64,000 nt of DNA from Conexibacter sp. (GCA_025964325.1 JAOPZA010000167.1:1-64000); one strand, 5' to 3'; counted from the stretch's first letter, positions 7,947 through 16,233 are shown. A program made the numbers and translations. The notes: generated by a model not told the origin, from the sequence alone.

Positions 7947-8687
7947 CTATCGCGTCGCGACGACGACGGCGCGGTCCTCGGGGCGCTTCTCGTGCCGGTC
8001 GTAGCCGCCGTAGAGCAGTGCGTCACGGAAGCCGGCCTCGGAGACCATCCGTTGCAGGTCTTCTCTCTCGTACATGCGGATCTGGATCGGCACGGAGACG
8101 CCGTCGAGCGAGTAGGTCACGTGGAGCATCCCGGTGCTCCAGTCGACCCAGAGCTTCTCCTCGACATCGTTCGTCACGCGCGTGACGACGTCGCCGCTGG
8201 TCCCGAGCCGGTGGCGCGAGCGCTCGAGGTCGGACAGCTCCATCAGGAGCCGACCGCCGGGCTTCAGGGCCTGGTTCCAGACGCGCAGCATCTGCTGGTC
8301 GTCCTCGACCGTCTTGCCGTAACCCCAGCTCGAGTACGTGTTCACGACGGCGTCGAACGGCGGCAGCTCGAGCGGCTTCGTCAGATCGGCCACGATGTAC
8401 GTGGGACCGGGGGAGCGGCGCTCCGCCTCGGCGATCACCTCCCGCGAGATGTCCGCGCCGACGACCTCGTAGCCGAGCGCCTGCAGCGCGGCGCCCATCC
8501 GCCCGGTGCCGCAGGCCGCGTCGAGCACGCGTGCGCCCGGCGCCAGCTCGAGCAGCGCGGCGATCTCCGCCGCGTCCCTGTCGGTGTCGTCGTAGCGGCC
8601 GAGCCGGTCGTTGAGGTCGATGAACGCGCGGTCGAACGCGTCGACGTCGTTCAGGATCCGCTCTGGTGTGCTGCTGTCGCTCGTCAT
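7947..8687 (-). CDS. Class I SAM-dependent methyltransferase
   Basis: A 246-residue Rossmann-fold methyltransferase. Motif I is VLDAACGTGRMG (about residues 54-65), followed by the acidic motif II in EVVGADIS, motif III-like TYIVADLTKPLELPPFDAVV, and the post-core phrase ALKPGGRLLMEL. The C-terminal half has beta-rich RVTNDVEEKLWVDW and VPIQIRMYEREDLQRMVSEAGF segments, common in small-molecule methyltransferases. GAGGAAAG immediately upstream sets the ATG at 8687. It lies between the ArgRS-like gene (43 bp upstream) and the ATP-grasp gene (7 bp downstream), suggesting one transcript. The methyl acceptor is unknown. Confidence 0.85.
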   Translation of the reverse strand: MTSDSSTPERILNDVDAFDRAFIDLNDRLGRYDDTDRDAAEIAALLELAPGARVLDAACGTGRMGAALQALGYEVVGADISREVIAEAERRSPGPTYIVADLTKPLELPPFDAVVNTYSSWGYGKTVEDDQQMLRVWNQALKPGGRLLMELSDLERSRHRLGTSGDVVTRVTNDVEEKLWVDWSTGMLHVTYSLDGVSVPIQIRMYEREDLQRMVSEAGFRDALLYGGYDRHEKRPEDRAVVVATR

Positions 8688-8730
8688 CGTCTTTCCTCTT
8701 CCCCTGAGTCTGGAGTTCCCTGGCGTGTGG

Positions 8731-10440
8731 TCAGTCGGCAGTGGCGCCCGGTCTGGATCTGACCAGCCCCAGGGCGGTCAGGCCTCTGCCGAGCGTCGTG
8801 CGGACCTCGCGACCGATCCGAGGATCGGGCGCGGTGCCGAGGTACCAGTCGCTGAGGTGGAGGAGGAAGCGCACGAGCAGCAGTGGATCGAGTCTGTCGA
8901 TCGTACGTGCGAGCAGCCGGCGATGGACCTGCGACTGCATCACGACGAAGCGGTAGCCGGGATCCTCCGGCGCCGGCTCGGCCGGTCCGTCGTTGGCCGG
9001 GTCCCACGCGCGCGACCAGGCCTGGGCGAGCACCCAGCCGATGTTCGCCTCGCCGTCGAGCAGCTTCGCGGGCGAGTACTCGATCTGCTTCACCGTCGGT
9101 CTGCTGAGGCAGAGGCCGAGCAGCGTCATCGCGGCGAGGTCCTCGGCCGTGGCGCCGGGCCGCTCGGGCCGGGCGATCGCCTGCAGCTCCGGGCGGGCGA
9201 GCAGCGCGTCGAGCAGGTCGTCGATCAGGATCGCCGAGCCCTTGCTCGAGCTCATCTCGCCGTCCTCGGCGACGACCATCCCGTGCTGGATGTGCGTCGT
9301 CGGGTAGACGACGCGATCGGGCTGCAACCGGCGCAGCATCTCCTCGACGTGGACGACGTGAGCGAGCCACTCGACGCCGGAGAAGTGGATCAACGTGACC
9401 CCGGGCGCGTCGCGCATCAGCGCGTCCCAGACGACGAGGCCGCGCAGGTTCTGCGTCGGAAAGCCGTCGTCGCGGGTGAGCGGCAGCTCCGGGTAGGCCT
9501 CCGCCCCGGTCTCGTAGACGAGCGCGCCGCTCGGGAGCTGGGTGACGATCCCCTCCGCCAGCGCGCGCTCCATCAGCGGCTCGATCTCGGCGACCCGGTC
9601 GGAGTCGTAGAGCGGGCGGTCGAAATGGACGCCGAGTCGCGCGAGCGTCTCGTCCTGGCCGTCGACGGCCCAGCCGCGCACCGTCTTCCACAGCTTCGTG
9701 GCGGCCTCGTCACCGCCCTGCCACTGCTTCAGCAGCGACTCAGCGAGGTCGTCGTGCTCCTCGATGTCGCGCGCGACCGGGGCGTCCTGCGGCTTGATGC
9801 CGGCGGTCGAGACCGCCGTCTCCACCACATACTGGGCGTAGAGGCGCCCGACGAAGTGGTCGCTCTTCTCGCCGACGGTCTCGGGCGACTCGCCCTTCGC
9901 GAAGCTGAGGTAGCCGGCCATCGCCTCGGCCATCGAGCGGCCGGCGTCGCCGATCTGCGTCTCGCGCACGACGTCTGCCCCGGCCGCCTGCAGCACGCTG
10001 GAGAGCGCGTTGCCGAGTGCGATGTTGCGCAGGTGGCCGACGTGCAGCGCCTTCGTCGCGTTCGGGTCGCAGAAGTCGATCACGTACGGCTCGGCCGTGA
10101 GCAGGTCCTGGGTCGCGAGCGGGGTCGCGTCGCCGGCTTCGAGCGCCGCGCCGATCTGCGCGATCCGCTCGTCCTCGATCCGCAGCACGAAGCGCTGGCG
10201 GTTGCGCTCGACGCTCGCGACGTCCGGGTGGGCGGCGAGCGCCTCCGCGACCGCGTCGGCGTGCTCCTCCTCGCGGATGATGACTGTCACGTCCCACGCG
10301 CCGTCCGGCTGGAGGATCGGGGCGATCGGGAAGACGGCGCCGTGCGCGGCCGCCTTCAGGGTCTCGTCGAGGCTGTCGAGCAGGTTGCCGGCCTGGGGGC
10401 CGGCAACGGGCGTCTCGGACTTGTCACTTTTGATTAACAC
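8731..10440 (-). CDS. argS: Arginyl-tRNA synthetase-like protein, divergent
   Basis: A 569-residue class I synthetase with ArgRS architecture: an N-terminal tRNA-binding domain (about 15-105), a catalytic core with HVGHLRN (133-136) after PNATKA, and an MSSSKGS loop near residue 396, followed by a helical C-terminal domain. Several landmarks differ from housekeeping ArgRS as I know it. The usual HVGDWGTQ becomes QIGDAGRS, the DG-x-YLTRD-like strand becomes DDGFPTQNLRG, and the DALR domain lacks the usual terminal ERM-like ending. GTG at 10440 is the last reasonable start and lies 2 bp from the tRNA-Arg gene. It may be a specialised paralogue rather than the essential enzyme; this cannot be settled without the rest of the genome. 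Confidence 0.75.
   Translation of the reverse strand: MLIKSDKSETPVAGPQAGNLLDSLDETLKAAAHGAVFPIAPILQPDGAWDVTVIIREEEHADAVAEALAAHPDVASVERNRQRFVLRIEDERIAQIGAALEAGDATPLATQDLLTAEPYVIDFCDPNATKALHVGHLRNIALGNALSSVLQAAGADVVRETQIGDAGRSMAEAMAGYLSFAKGESPETVGEKSDHFVGRLYAQYVVETAVSTAGIKPQDAPVARDIEEHDDLAESLLKQWQGGDEAATKLWKTVRGWAVDGQDETLARLGVHFDRPLYDSDRVAEIEPLMERALAEGIVTQLPSGALVYETGAEAYPELPLTRDDGFPTQNLRGLVVWDALMRDAPGVTLIHFSGVEWLAHVVHVEEMLRRLQPDRVVYPTTHIQHGMVVAEDGEMSSSKGSAILIDDLLDALLARPELQAIARPERPGATAEDLAAMTLLGLCLSRPTVKQIEYSPAKLLDGEANIGWVLAQAWSRAWDPANDGPAEPAPEDPGYRFVVMQSQVHRRLLARTIDRLDPLLLVRFLLHLSDWYLGTAPDPRIGREVRTTLGRGLTALGLVRSRPGATAD
10384..10407 (-). promoter_or_regulatory. Strong hairpin inside the 5' end of the ArgRS-like gene
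   Basis: A perfect 10-bp stem, GTTGCCGGCC with GGCCGGCAAC, closes a 4-base loop. It starts 35 bases downstream of the tRNA 3' end, within codons 12-19 of the ArgRS-like frame. It could limit read-through from the tRNA or control translation; there is no U-run after it. Confidence 0.5.
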
Positions 10441-10441
10441 A

Positions 10442-10514
10442 TGCACCCACCGGGGCTCGAACCCGGACCCGCGGCTTAGAAGGCCGCTCGTCTATCCAAT
10501 TAACGTATGGGTGC
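10442..10514 (-). tRNA. tRNA-Arg (anticodon TCT)
   Basis: A 73-base cloverleaf. The acceptor stem is GCACCCA/TGGGTGC, the anticodon stem GCGGC/GCCGC encloses CTTCTAA with anticodon TCT, and the T stem CCGGG/CCCGG encloses TTCGAGC. The discriminator is A and the 3' CCA is not encoded. It reads AGA and AGG codons; AGA is used regularly by genes in this window. The ArgRS-like start codon lies 2 bases past its 3' end. Confidence 0.95.
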
Positions 10515-10537
10515 AGGGGTCGACCAGACCCGCTGCC

Positions 10538-10543
10538 ATTCTA
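10538..10543 (-). promoter_or_regulatory. Probable -10 element of tRNA-Arg
   Basis: On the minus strand this reads TAGAAT, 23 bases upstream of the tRNA 5' end, which would give a short leader removed by RNase P. The -35 region is GC-rich and not recognisable. Confidence 0.4.
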
Positions 10544-10731
10544 TCGCGTACGGGTCTCCGAGCGCCCGACGCACCCTACCCGCCCGCCGTGGCAGCCGCA
10601 AGAAGGGACGGATCCCGGCCGCCGGCGTAGCGCGGCCGCCCTCAGACCAAGGATCTCCCGGCCCACAGGAGCCATCGGCGTTTCTCGCTTTCGCGAAGAT
10701 CATGAATCCCCACATAGCTTCAGAACTTCCG

Positions 10732-10737
10732 TATAAT
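10732..10737 (+). promoter_or_regulatory. TATAAT hexamer in an AT-rich patch
   Basis: An exact -10 consensus within the only AT-rich stretch of the region, about 200 bases before the glycosyltransferase start. No matching -35 hexamer is seen at 16-18 bp. Confidence 0.35.
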
Positions 10738-10855
10738 TCGACTCGCTTGCGTCGCTCTGCGCGATGAGGGGATTGGAGCGGAGCAGGCACGGTCACGCAC
10801 GATCCGCCCGCGAGGGGGAGGCGGGAAGTCGCGGCGTGGCCTGGCGCCCCCAGCA

Positions 10856-10900
10856 CACGCCGTGACGCGCCCGTAGCCATGCGCGGGGCGTCACGGCGTG
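10856..10900. repeat. Perfect 13-bp inverted repeat upstream of the glycosyltransferase
   Basis: CACGCCGTGACGC (10856-10868) pairs with GCGTCACGGCGTG (10888-10900) around a 19-base loop. It ends 36 bases before the likely TTG start. It could be a leader stem-loop, a protein-binding site or a terminator. Confidence 0.5.
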
Positions 10901-10936
10901 CGGGGGGCGTGGGTCGAGGCGAGATCGGGGGACATC

Positions 10937-11962
10937 TTGAAGATCGCGGCGCTCACGCCGGAGGGATTCGTCAACGCCATCTACCGGGCGTTCATCCCGA
11001 TGCAGGAGCTGGCGGGGCGGGGCCACACCGTCCACATCGAGGAGCGCAACGAGCTCGGACGCAGCGCGTTCTTGCACGACTTCGACGTCGTCTTCCTCTG
11101 GCGACTGTGCCACGACTCGATGCGGATGACCGCACGGGGACTCCACGACGCCGGTGTGCCGCTCGTCTGGGACAACGACGATGACCTCACGCAGATACCG
11201 AGAGGGAACTCCGAGTATCGGCGGCTCGCGGGAATCCGTGGCCAGCGGCTGTTCGCCGAGATGCGACAGATGATGCGGCTGGCCGACATCGTGACCACGA
11301 CCAGCCCGGCGTTGGCCGAGCGCTACCGCGCGGCGAGCGGAACCGAAGTTCGCGTGATCCCCAACTACCTCCCGAGAGCTTTCCTGCGCACGCCGCAGCG
11401 ACCGAGCGAGAACGTCGTGATCGGCTGGGTTGCCGCTTTGGAGCATCAAACGGACTACGACGGCCTCCTGCTGCGCCCGACATTCGAGCGGCTGCTGGCC
11501 CGGCGCAGCGACGTCCATCTCGTCTCGATCGGCCTCGGTCTCGGGCTCGAGAGCGAGCGCTATCACCACCTCCCGATAACACGCTACGCCGAGCTCCCGG
11601 ACTATCTCAGGCAGTTCGACATCGGGCTTGCGCCGCTCCTCGACATCCCGTTCAACCGCGCCCGCTCGAACGTGAAGCTGAAGGAGTACGCGGCCGTCGG
11701 CGTCCCATGGCTGGCCTCACCCGTGGAGCCCTACGCGGAGATGGGTGAGCAGGAGGGCGGCTGGCTCGTCGACGACGACGACTGGGAGGGCGCGCTCGAA
11801 GAGCTCGACGACGATGCCGGAGCTCGTCAGCGCCTGCGCACCGCGGGCTCGAACTGGGCCCGCAGCCAGACGATCGACAAGCACGTCGACGCGTGGGAAG
11901 CCGTCTTCTCCGACGCGATCGAGCGGGCTCGCGCCCGCACCGGCCCGGCGGTGCGGGCCTGA
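10937..11962 (+). CDS. Glycosyltransferase, GT-B fold (family 4-like)
   Basis: A 341-residue protein beginning MKIAALTPEGFVNAIYRAF. The N-terminal half has strand-helix repeats including PLVWDNDDDL and DIVTTTSPALAERYR. The C-terminal half begins near NVVIGWVAALEHQTDY and carries the nucleotide-sugar region SNVKLKEYAAVGVPWLAS and EGGWLVDD, as in GT-B enzymes. The TTG at 10937 is chosen because GGGGGA lies 7 bases upstream; an in-frame earlier start at 10898 has no ribosome site. It stands alone, convergent with ferredoxin, so its acceptor and donor cannot be inferred. No membrane segments are seen. Confidence 0.75.
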   Translation: MKIAALTPEGFVNAIYRAFIPMQELAGRGHTVHIEERNELGRSAFLHDFDVVFLWRLCHDSMRMTARGLHDAGVPLVWDNDDDLTQIPRGNSEYRRLAGIRGQRLFAEMRQMMRLADIVTTTSPALAERYRAASGTEVRVIPNYLPRAFLRTPQRPSENVVIGWVAALEHQTDYDGLLLRPTFERLLARRSDVHLVSIGLGLGLESERYHHLPITRYAELPDYLRQFDIGLAPLLDIPFNRARSNVKLKEYAAVGVPWLASPVEPYAEMGEQEGGWLVDDDDWEGALEELDDDAGARQRLRTAGSNWARSQTIDKHVDAWEAVFSDAIERARARTGPAVRA

Positions 11963-11977
11963 CCGGCCCAGCCGCTC

Positions 11978-12238
11978 CTACGCCGCGAAGAACGCCACGT
12001 TTCTCTCCGCGTAGCCGCTCCACTGCTCCGGCAGCAGGTCCTCCGGGAAGACCGCGTCGACCGGGCAGGCCTCGACGCACGCGTCGCAGTCGATGCACTC
12101 CTCCGGATCGATGAAGAGCTGGGCGGCTTCCTCGAAGCCGGCCTCGTCCTTCGTCGGGTGGATGCAGTCGACGGGGCACACCTCGGTGCACGAGGCGTCC
12201 TTCTGACCGATGCAGGGCTCGGCGATCACGTAGGTCAT
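11978..12238 (-). CDS. fdxA: Ferredoxin, 7Fe/8Fe FdxA-like
   Basis: An 86-residue electron carrier. The N-terminal cluster site is Cys9 with CTEVCPVDC (an arrangement typical of 3Fe-4S plus 4Fe-4S ferredoxins); the second site is CIDCDACVEACPVDAVFP. It has the usual GxKDASC-type loop and a C-terminal tail (SGYAERNVAFF) that caps the fold in the actinobacterial and Azotobacter-type proteins. GAGGGAG precedes the ATG at 12238. It lies just downstream of sodA but separated by hairpins, so it is probably an independent unit. A redox partner is not identifiable from context. Confidence 0.93.
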   Translation of the reverse strand: MTYVIAEPCIGQKDASCTEVCPVDCIHPTKDEAGFEEAAQLFIDPEECIDCDACVEACPVDAVFPEDLLPEQWSGYAERNVAFFAA

Positions 12239-12271
12239 GGGTTGGCTACTCCCTCGGGGATTCAGACGACG

Positions 12272-12304
12272 GCGTGAGGGGCGCAGACCGGGGGCCCCTC
12301 ACGC
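12272..12304 (-). terminator. Stem-loop between sodA and ferredoxin
   Basis: A perfect 11-bp stem, GCGTGAGGGGC with GCCCCTCACGC, and an 11-base loop. It lies 65 bp downstream of the sodA stop, with no U-run. It is likely a GC-type terminator of sodA. Confidence 0.55.
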
Positions 12305-12345
12305 GATGACGGTGCTTCGTGCCCGAGCGGCGAACCGCTCAGCTC

Positions 12346-12367
12346 GGCAGCTGAACCAGCAGCTGCC
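12346..12367 (-). terminator. Stem-loop immediately after sodA
   Basis: GGCAGCTG pairs perfectly with CAGCTGCC around a 6-base loop and touches the sodA stop codon. With a smaller GAGCGG/CCGCTC hairpin at 12325-12340 it forms a row of three stem-loops before ferredoxin. Confidence 0.45.
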
Positions 12368-12368
12368 C

Positions 12369-12974
<606 letters not shown>

Positions 12975-13004
12975 CCTGGGCTCCCTTCCAGCGTCGTGGA
13001 TAAA

Positions 13005-13020
13005 AGCAGTCGCTACTGTT
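13005..13020. promoter_or_regulatory. Palindrome and promoter overlap between sodA and its divergent regulator
   Basis: AGCAGT-CGCT-ACTGTT is an inverted repeat with 5 of 6 arm bases matched. The TACTGT at 13014-13019 fits the -10 box of the regulator (10 bases before its ATG), and a TTGAAC on the other strand overlaps its right end. A protein bound here would cover both promoters. Confidence 0.45.
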
Positions 13021-13029
13021 CAAACATAC

Positions 13030-13680
13030 ATGGAAGGCTCCGCCGGAACGGTCCTCGCCGAACTCCCTGCTACCCGCAGGGCGCTGATCGTGACCCTGCG
13101 CAGACGCGGCGAGGCGCGCGCGGAGGATCTCGCCGACGTGCTCCGCATCACCGTCAGCGCCGTCCGTCAGCACCTCCAGAGCCTCGCGGCGGCCGATCTC
13201 GTCGTCCATCGCGACGAGCGGATGGGGCCCGGTCGCCCGCGCCGCAGCTATGCGCTCGGCCCGGCCGCGGAGGCGCTCTTCCCGAAGGCCTACGGCGAGC
13301 TGACCGTCGAGCTGCTGTCCTACGTCGACGACGAGGACCCCGCGATGGTCGCGCGCGTGTTCGAGCGGCGACGCCAGGCCCGCGTCGCGCGCGTCGCGGC
13401 TCGGCTGCGCGACCTGCCCGACTTCGACGCCCGCGTCGCCGAGGTCGCGCGCTCGCTCGACGAGGACGGCTACCTCGCCGACTTCTGCCGCGAGGACGAC
13501 GGCACGTACCGCCTGACCGAGCACAACTGCGCGATCCTCGCCGTCGCTCAGCGCTACGGCCACGCCTGCGCGAGCGAGATCAGCTTCCTGCGGGAGCTGC
13601 TGCCGGAGGCCGACGTGAACCGGGTCGGGCACATCCTGTCCGGCTCGCACGCCTGCGTGTACGAGCTGCGCGAGCGCTGA
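13030..13680 (+). CDS. SufR/ArsR-like transcriptional regulator with four conserved-type cysteines
   Basis: A 216-residue regulator. Residues 1-75 form a winged helix (RRGEARAEDLADVLRITVSAVRQHLQSLAAADLV, with wing RMGPGRPRRSYAL). The C-terminal part carries Cys153, Cys167, Cys180 and Cys209 in the contexts DFCRED, EHNCAIL, GHACASE and SHACVYE. This is the arrangement of helix-turn-helix proteins that hold an Fe-S cluster, such as SufR, though the last spacing is longer than the classical one. It is divergent from sodA with a palindrome between, suggesting it senses oxidants and controls sodA and itself. The ATG at 13030 is preceded by a -10 box, not a ribosome site. Confidence 0.82.
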   Translation: MEGSAGTVLAELPATRRALIVTLRRRGEARAEDLADVLRITVSAVRQHLQSLAAADLVVHRDERMGPGRPRRSYALGPAAEALFPKAYGELTVELLSYVDDEDPAMVARVFERRRQARVARVAARLRDLPDFDARVAEVARSLDEDGYLADFCREDDGTYRLTEHNCAILAVAQRYGHACASEISFLRELLPEADVNRVGHILSGSHACVYELRER

Positions 13681-13701
13681 CGGCGCGAGAGCGCCCGACG
13701 C

Positions 13702-14922
13702 TCAGTCCACCAGCTCGCGCACGACGGCGTCCGCGAGCAGCCGGCCGCGGCGCGTCAGGCGCACGTAGCCGGCCCCGAGCGCCGCGGGCTCCGCCAGCCC
13801 GTCGGTGACCGCGCGGCGCGCGGCGGCCCGACCGGCGTCGCTCAGCAGCGCGACGTCGAGCCCTGTGGCGAGGCGCGTCTCGAGCATGATCCGCTCGAAG
13901 CGACGCGTCTCGTCGTCGAGCTGCTCGCGCGCGGCGGCCGGCGAGCGTCCGTCGCCGAGCCGCTTCGCGTAGGCGGACGGGTGCAGGACGTTCCACCAGC
14001 GCAGGCCGCCGACGTGGCTGTGGGCACCCGGTCCGACGCCCCACCAGTCGCCGCCGCGCCAGTAGTTGAGGTTGTGCCGGCAGCGGGCCTCGGGCCCGAC
14101 GGCCCAGTTCGAGATCTCGTACCACGAGAGGCCCGCGCGGCCGAGCAGCTCGTCGGCGAGCTCGAAGCGGTCGGCGAGCTCGTCCTCGTCGGGCAGCGGC
14201 AGCCCGCCGCGGCGCACCTGCGCGTGCAGGCGCGTGCCGGGCTCGACCGTCAGCGCGTACGCGCTGATGTGATCGGGAGCGGCCGCGAGCGCGGCCTCCA
14301 GCGACGCGCGCCAGTCCTCGTCGCGCTCCCCGGGCGTGCCGTAGATGAGGTCGAGGCTGACGTGCTCGAAGCCGGCCGCGCGTGCCTCCGCCGCCGCGGC
14401 GGCGGGGCGGCCGGGCGTGTGACGGCGGTCGAGCACCTCGAGCACGTGCGGCACCGCGCTCTGCATCCCGAGCGAGATCCGCGTGAAGCCGGCGTCGCGC
14501 AGGAGCGCGAGGCTCGCCGGCGTGACGCTCTCCGGGTTCGCCTCGGTCGTGACCTCGACGCCGGGGGCGAGGCCGAGCTCGTCGTCGATCGTCGCGAGGA
14601 TCGCGGCGAGGTCCTCGGGCGGCAGCAGCGTCGGCGTGCCGCCGCCGAAGAAGACCGTCTCGACCGGCGGCGCGTCCGGGCCGAGCGTGCGGCGCGCGAG
14701 CCTCAGCTCGGCGATCGCGCTGGCGGCGAAGCTGCCGCGGTTGACGCCACCGGGCAGCTCCTCGGCGGTGTACGTGTTGAAGTCGCAGTAGCCGCAGCGC
14801 GAGGCGCAGAACGGGACGTGCACATACACGGCGAGCGGCCGCTCCCCGAGCTGGGCGAGCGCGGTCTCGGGCAGCGCGCCGTCGGCGGGAGCCGGGGCGC
14901 CGTCAGGCAGGCGGGCGGGCAT
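13702..14922 (-). CDS. hemW: HemW-like radical SAM protein (haem chaperone)
   Basis: A 406-residue radical SAM protein. Cys39, Cys43 and Cys46 in VPFCASRCGYCDFNTY bind the 4Fe-4S cluster in the CX3CX2C form. The core continues with FFGGGTPTLL, TTEANPESVT and ISLGMQS, and the C-terminal HemW domain has RHNLNYWRGGDWWGVGPGAHS. HemW delivers haem to membrane enzymes; older annotations call it anaerobic coproporphyrinogen oxidase, but the NYW-type C-terminal region fits HemW. It is the last gene of a minus-strand group (regulator, MFS carrier, hemW), 32 bp after the carrier. Confidence 0.92.
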   Translation of the reverse strand: MPARLPDGAPAPADGALPETALAQLGERPLAVYVHVPFCASRCGYCDFNTYTAEELPGGVNRGSFAASAIAELRLARRTLGPDAPPVETVFFGGGTPTLLPPEDLAAILATIDDELGLAPGVEVTTEANPESVTPASLALLRDAGFTRISLGMQSAVPHVLEVLDRRHTPGRPAAAAAEARAAGFEHVSLDLIYGTPGERDEDWRASLEAALAAAPDHISAYALTVEPGTRLHAQVRRGGLPLPDEDELADRFELADELLGRAGLSWYEISNWAVGPEARCRHNLNYWRGGDWWGVGPGAHSHVGGLRWWNVLHPSAYAKRLGDGRSPAAAREQLDDETRRFERIMLETRLATGLDVALLSDAGRAAARRAVTDGLAEPAALGAGYVRLTRRGRLLADAVVRELVD

Positions 14923-14954
14923 CGCTCCAGTGTGGCGGATCGCCTCGAGTGCGC

Positions 14955-16223
14955 TCAGGAGCGGGCCGCGGACGGCAGCGGCGGGCGGCCGTCGCACCCG
15001 TCTCCGAGCCTCGCCTCGGGCTCGTGCGGCTCCTCGGGCGGGCTGCCGACGAAGCCCGGCTTCGCGGCTGCGAGGCCGGCGATCAGCTCCGGCACGATCA
15101 GCGCGACGGCGACGCCGAGCGGCAGCGTCCAGCCGCCCGAGACGTCGTGCAGCGCGCCGAGCAGCAGCGGCCCGAGCGCCGCGAGGGTGTAGCCGACCGA
15201 CTGCGCCATGCCGGCCAGCTCGGCGGCATGCGAGGCGTCGGGCGAGCGCAGCACCGTGAACGACAGGGCGAGCGCGAAGCAGGCGCCCTGACCGAAGCCG
15301 AGCACGACGATCCACAGCACGGCGAGCGCGGCCGGCGCGATCATCACGCCGAGCAGGCCGACCGCGGTCGCGCCGACCGCGACCGCGAGCACCGGTCGCT
15401 GGTCGTCGCGCCGCGAGGCGAGGAACGACATCAGCAGGCTGCTGGGGATCCCGACCACCATCGCCAGCGAGGTCAGCAGGCCGGCGCTCCCGGTGCTGAT
15501 CCCGTGTGCGTGGAAGATGTCCGGCAGCCAGGCGGCGACGCTGTAGAAGAGCAGCGACTGCAGCCCCATCAGGAGCGTCACCTTCCAGGCGCGCCGGTCG
15601 CGCCACAGCGAGATGCGCGCCCGCGTCGCCCGCGCGACGCGCGACGGCGCCGGCACGGCGCGCAGCTGCGGAAGCCAGAGCAGCGCGGCCAGCAGCGCCG
15701 GGATCCCCCAGAGCGCGAGCGCGGTCCGCCACGAGCCGCCGACGGCGTCTCGCAGCGGGACCGTCAGACCGGCGGCGAGCGCGGCGCCGCCGTTCAACGA
15801 GGCCGAGTAGACGCCGATCATGATCGGCGCTCGCGACCCGAACCGCCGCTTGACGATGCCGGGCATCAGCACGTTCCCGATCGCGATCCCGCAGCCGGCC
15901 AGCACGGTGCCGCCGAACAGCAGTCCGATCGCGGAGGGCAGCCGCAGCGCGATCCCGAGCGCGATCGCCGCGAGGCAGCCGAGCAGGACGCGCTCGGCGC
16001 CGAAGCGGTGCGCGAGCACGGGTGCGAACGGCGCGATCAGCCCGAGCGCCAGCAGCGGCGCCGTCGTGAGCAGGCCGACCGAGGCGCTGGAGAGGCCGAG
16101 GTCGTGGCGGAGGTCGTCGATCAGCGGACCGACGCTCGTGATCGAGAAGCGCAGGTTCAGCGCCACGAGCACGATCCCGGCGAGCAGCAGCGCGTCGCCG
16201 CGACGGAGTCCGAGCCGGCTCAT
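14955..16223 (-). CDS. MFS transporter, CynX/NimT-like
   Basis: A 422-residue membrane protein with about twelve hydrophobic segments and a central basic loop (near residues 195-215, RVARATRARISLWRDRRAWK) between two six-helix halves. The opening helix ALNLRFSITSVGPLI and the phrase PILIG-like APIMIGVYSASLNGGAAL resemble the CynX/NimT branch, which moves cyanate, nitroimidazoles or other small anions and drugs. The last 40 residues are a hydrophilic proline- and acid-rich tail. It starts 10 bp after the FadR-like regulator, so it is probably that regulator's target. The substrate is unknown. Confidence 0.8.
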   Translation of the reverse strand: MSRLGLRRGDALLLAGIVLVALNLRFSITSVGPLIDDLRHDLGLSSASVGLLTTAPLLALGLIAPFAPVLAHRFGAERVLLGCLAAIALGIALRLPSAIGLLFGGTVLAGCGIAIGNVLMPGIVKRRFGSRAPIMIGVYSASLNGGAALAAGLTVPLRDAVGGSWRTALALWGIPALLAALLWLPQLRAVPAPSRVARATRARISLWRDRRAWKVTLLMGLQSLLFYSVAAWLPDIFHAHGISTGSAGLLTSLAMVVGIPSSLLMSFLASRRDDQRPVLAVAVGATAVGLLGVMIAPAALAVLWIVVLGFGQGACFALALSFTVLRSPDASHAAELAGMAQSVGYTLAALGPLLLGALHDVSGGWTLPLGVAVALIVPELIAGLAAAKPGFVGSPPEEPHEPEARLGDGCDGRPPLPSAARS

Positions 16224-16233
16224 CGAGCCGGGC

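Larger units (their letters stand above)
10515..10936. other. 422-bp intergenic region between tRNA-Arg and a glycosyltransferase
   Basis: I see no gene here. It contains the tRNA promoter at its left end, an unusually AT-rich patch around 10690-10745 with an exact TATAAT (10732-10737, plus strand), and a perfect 13-bp inverted repeat at 10856-10900. Together these look like a promoter and a roughly 195-base structured leader for the plus-strand glycosyltransferase. Confidence 0.5.

Noticed and set aside
10384-10514. A T-box or amino-acid-sensing leader upstream of the ArgRS-like gene
   Set aside because: There is no space for specifier and antiterminator stems between the tRNA and the start codon; the only hairpin lies inside the coding region.
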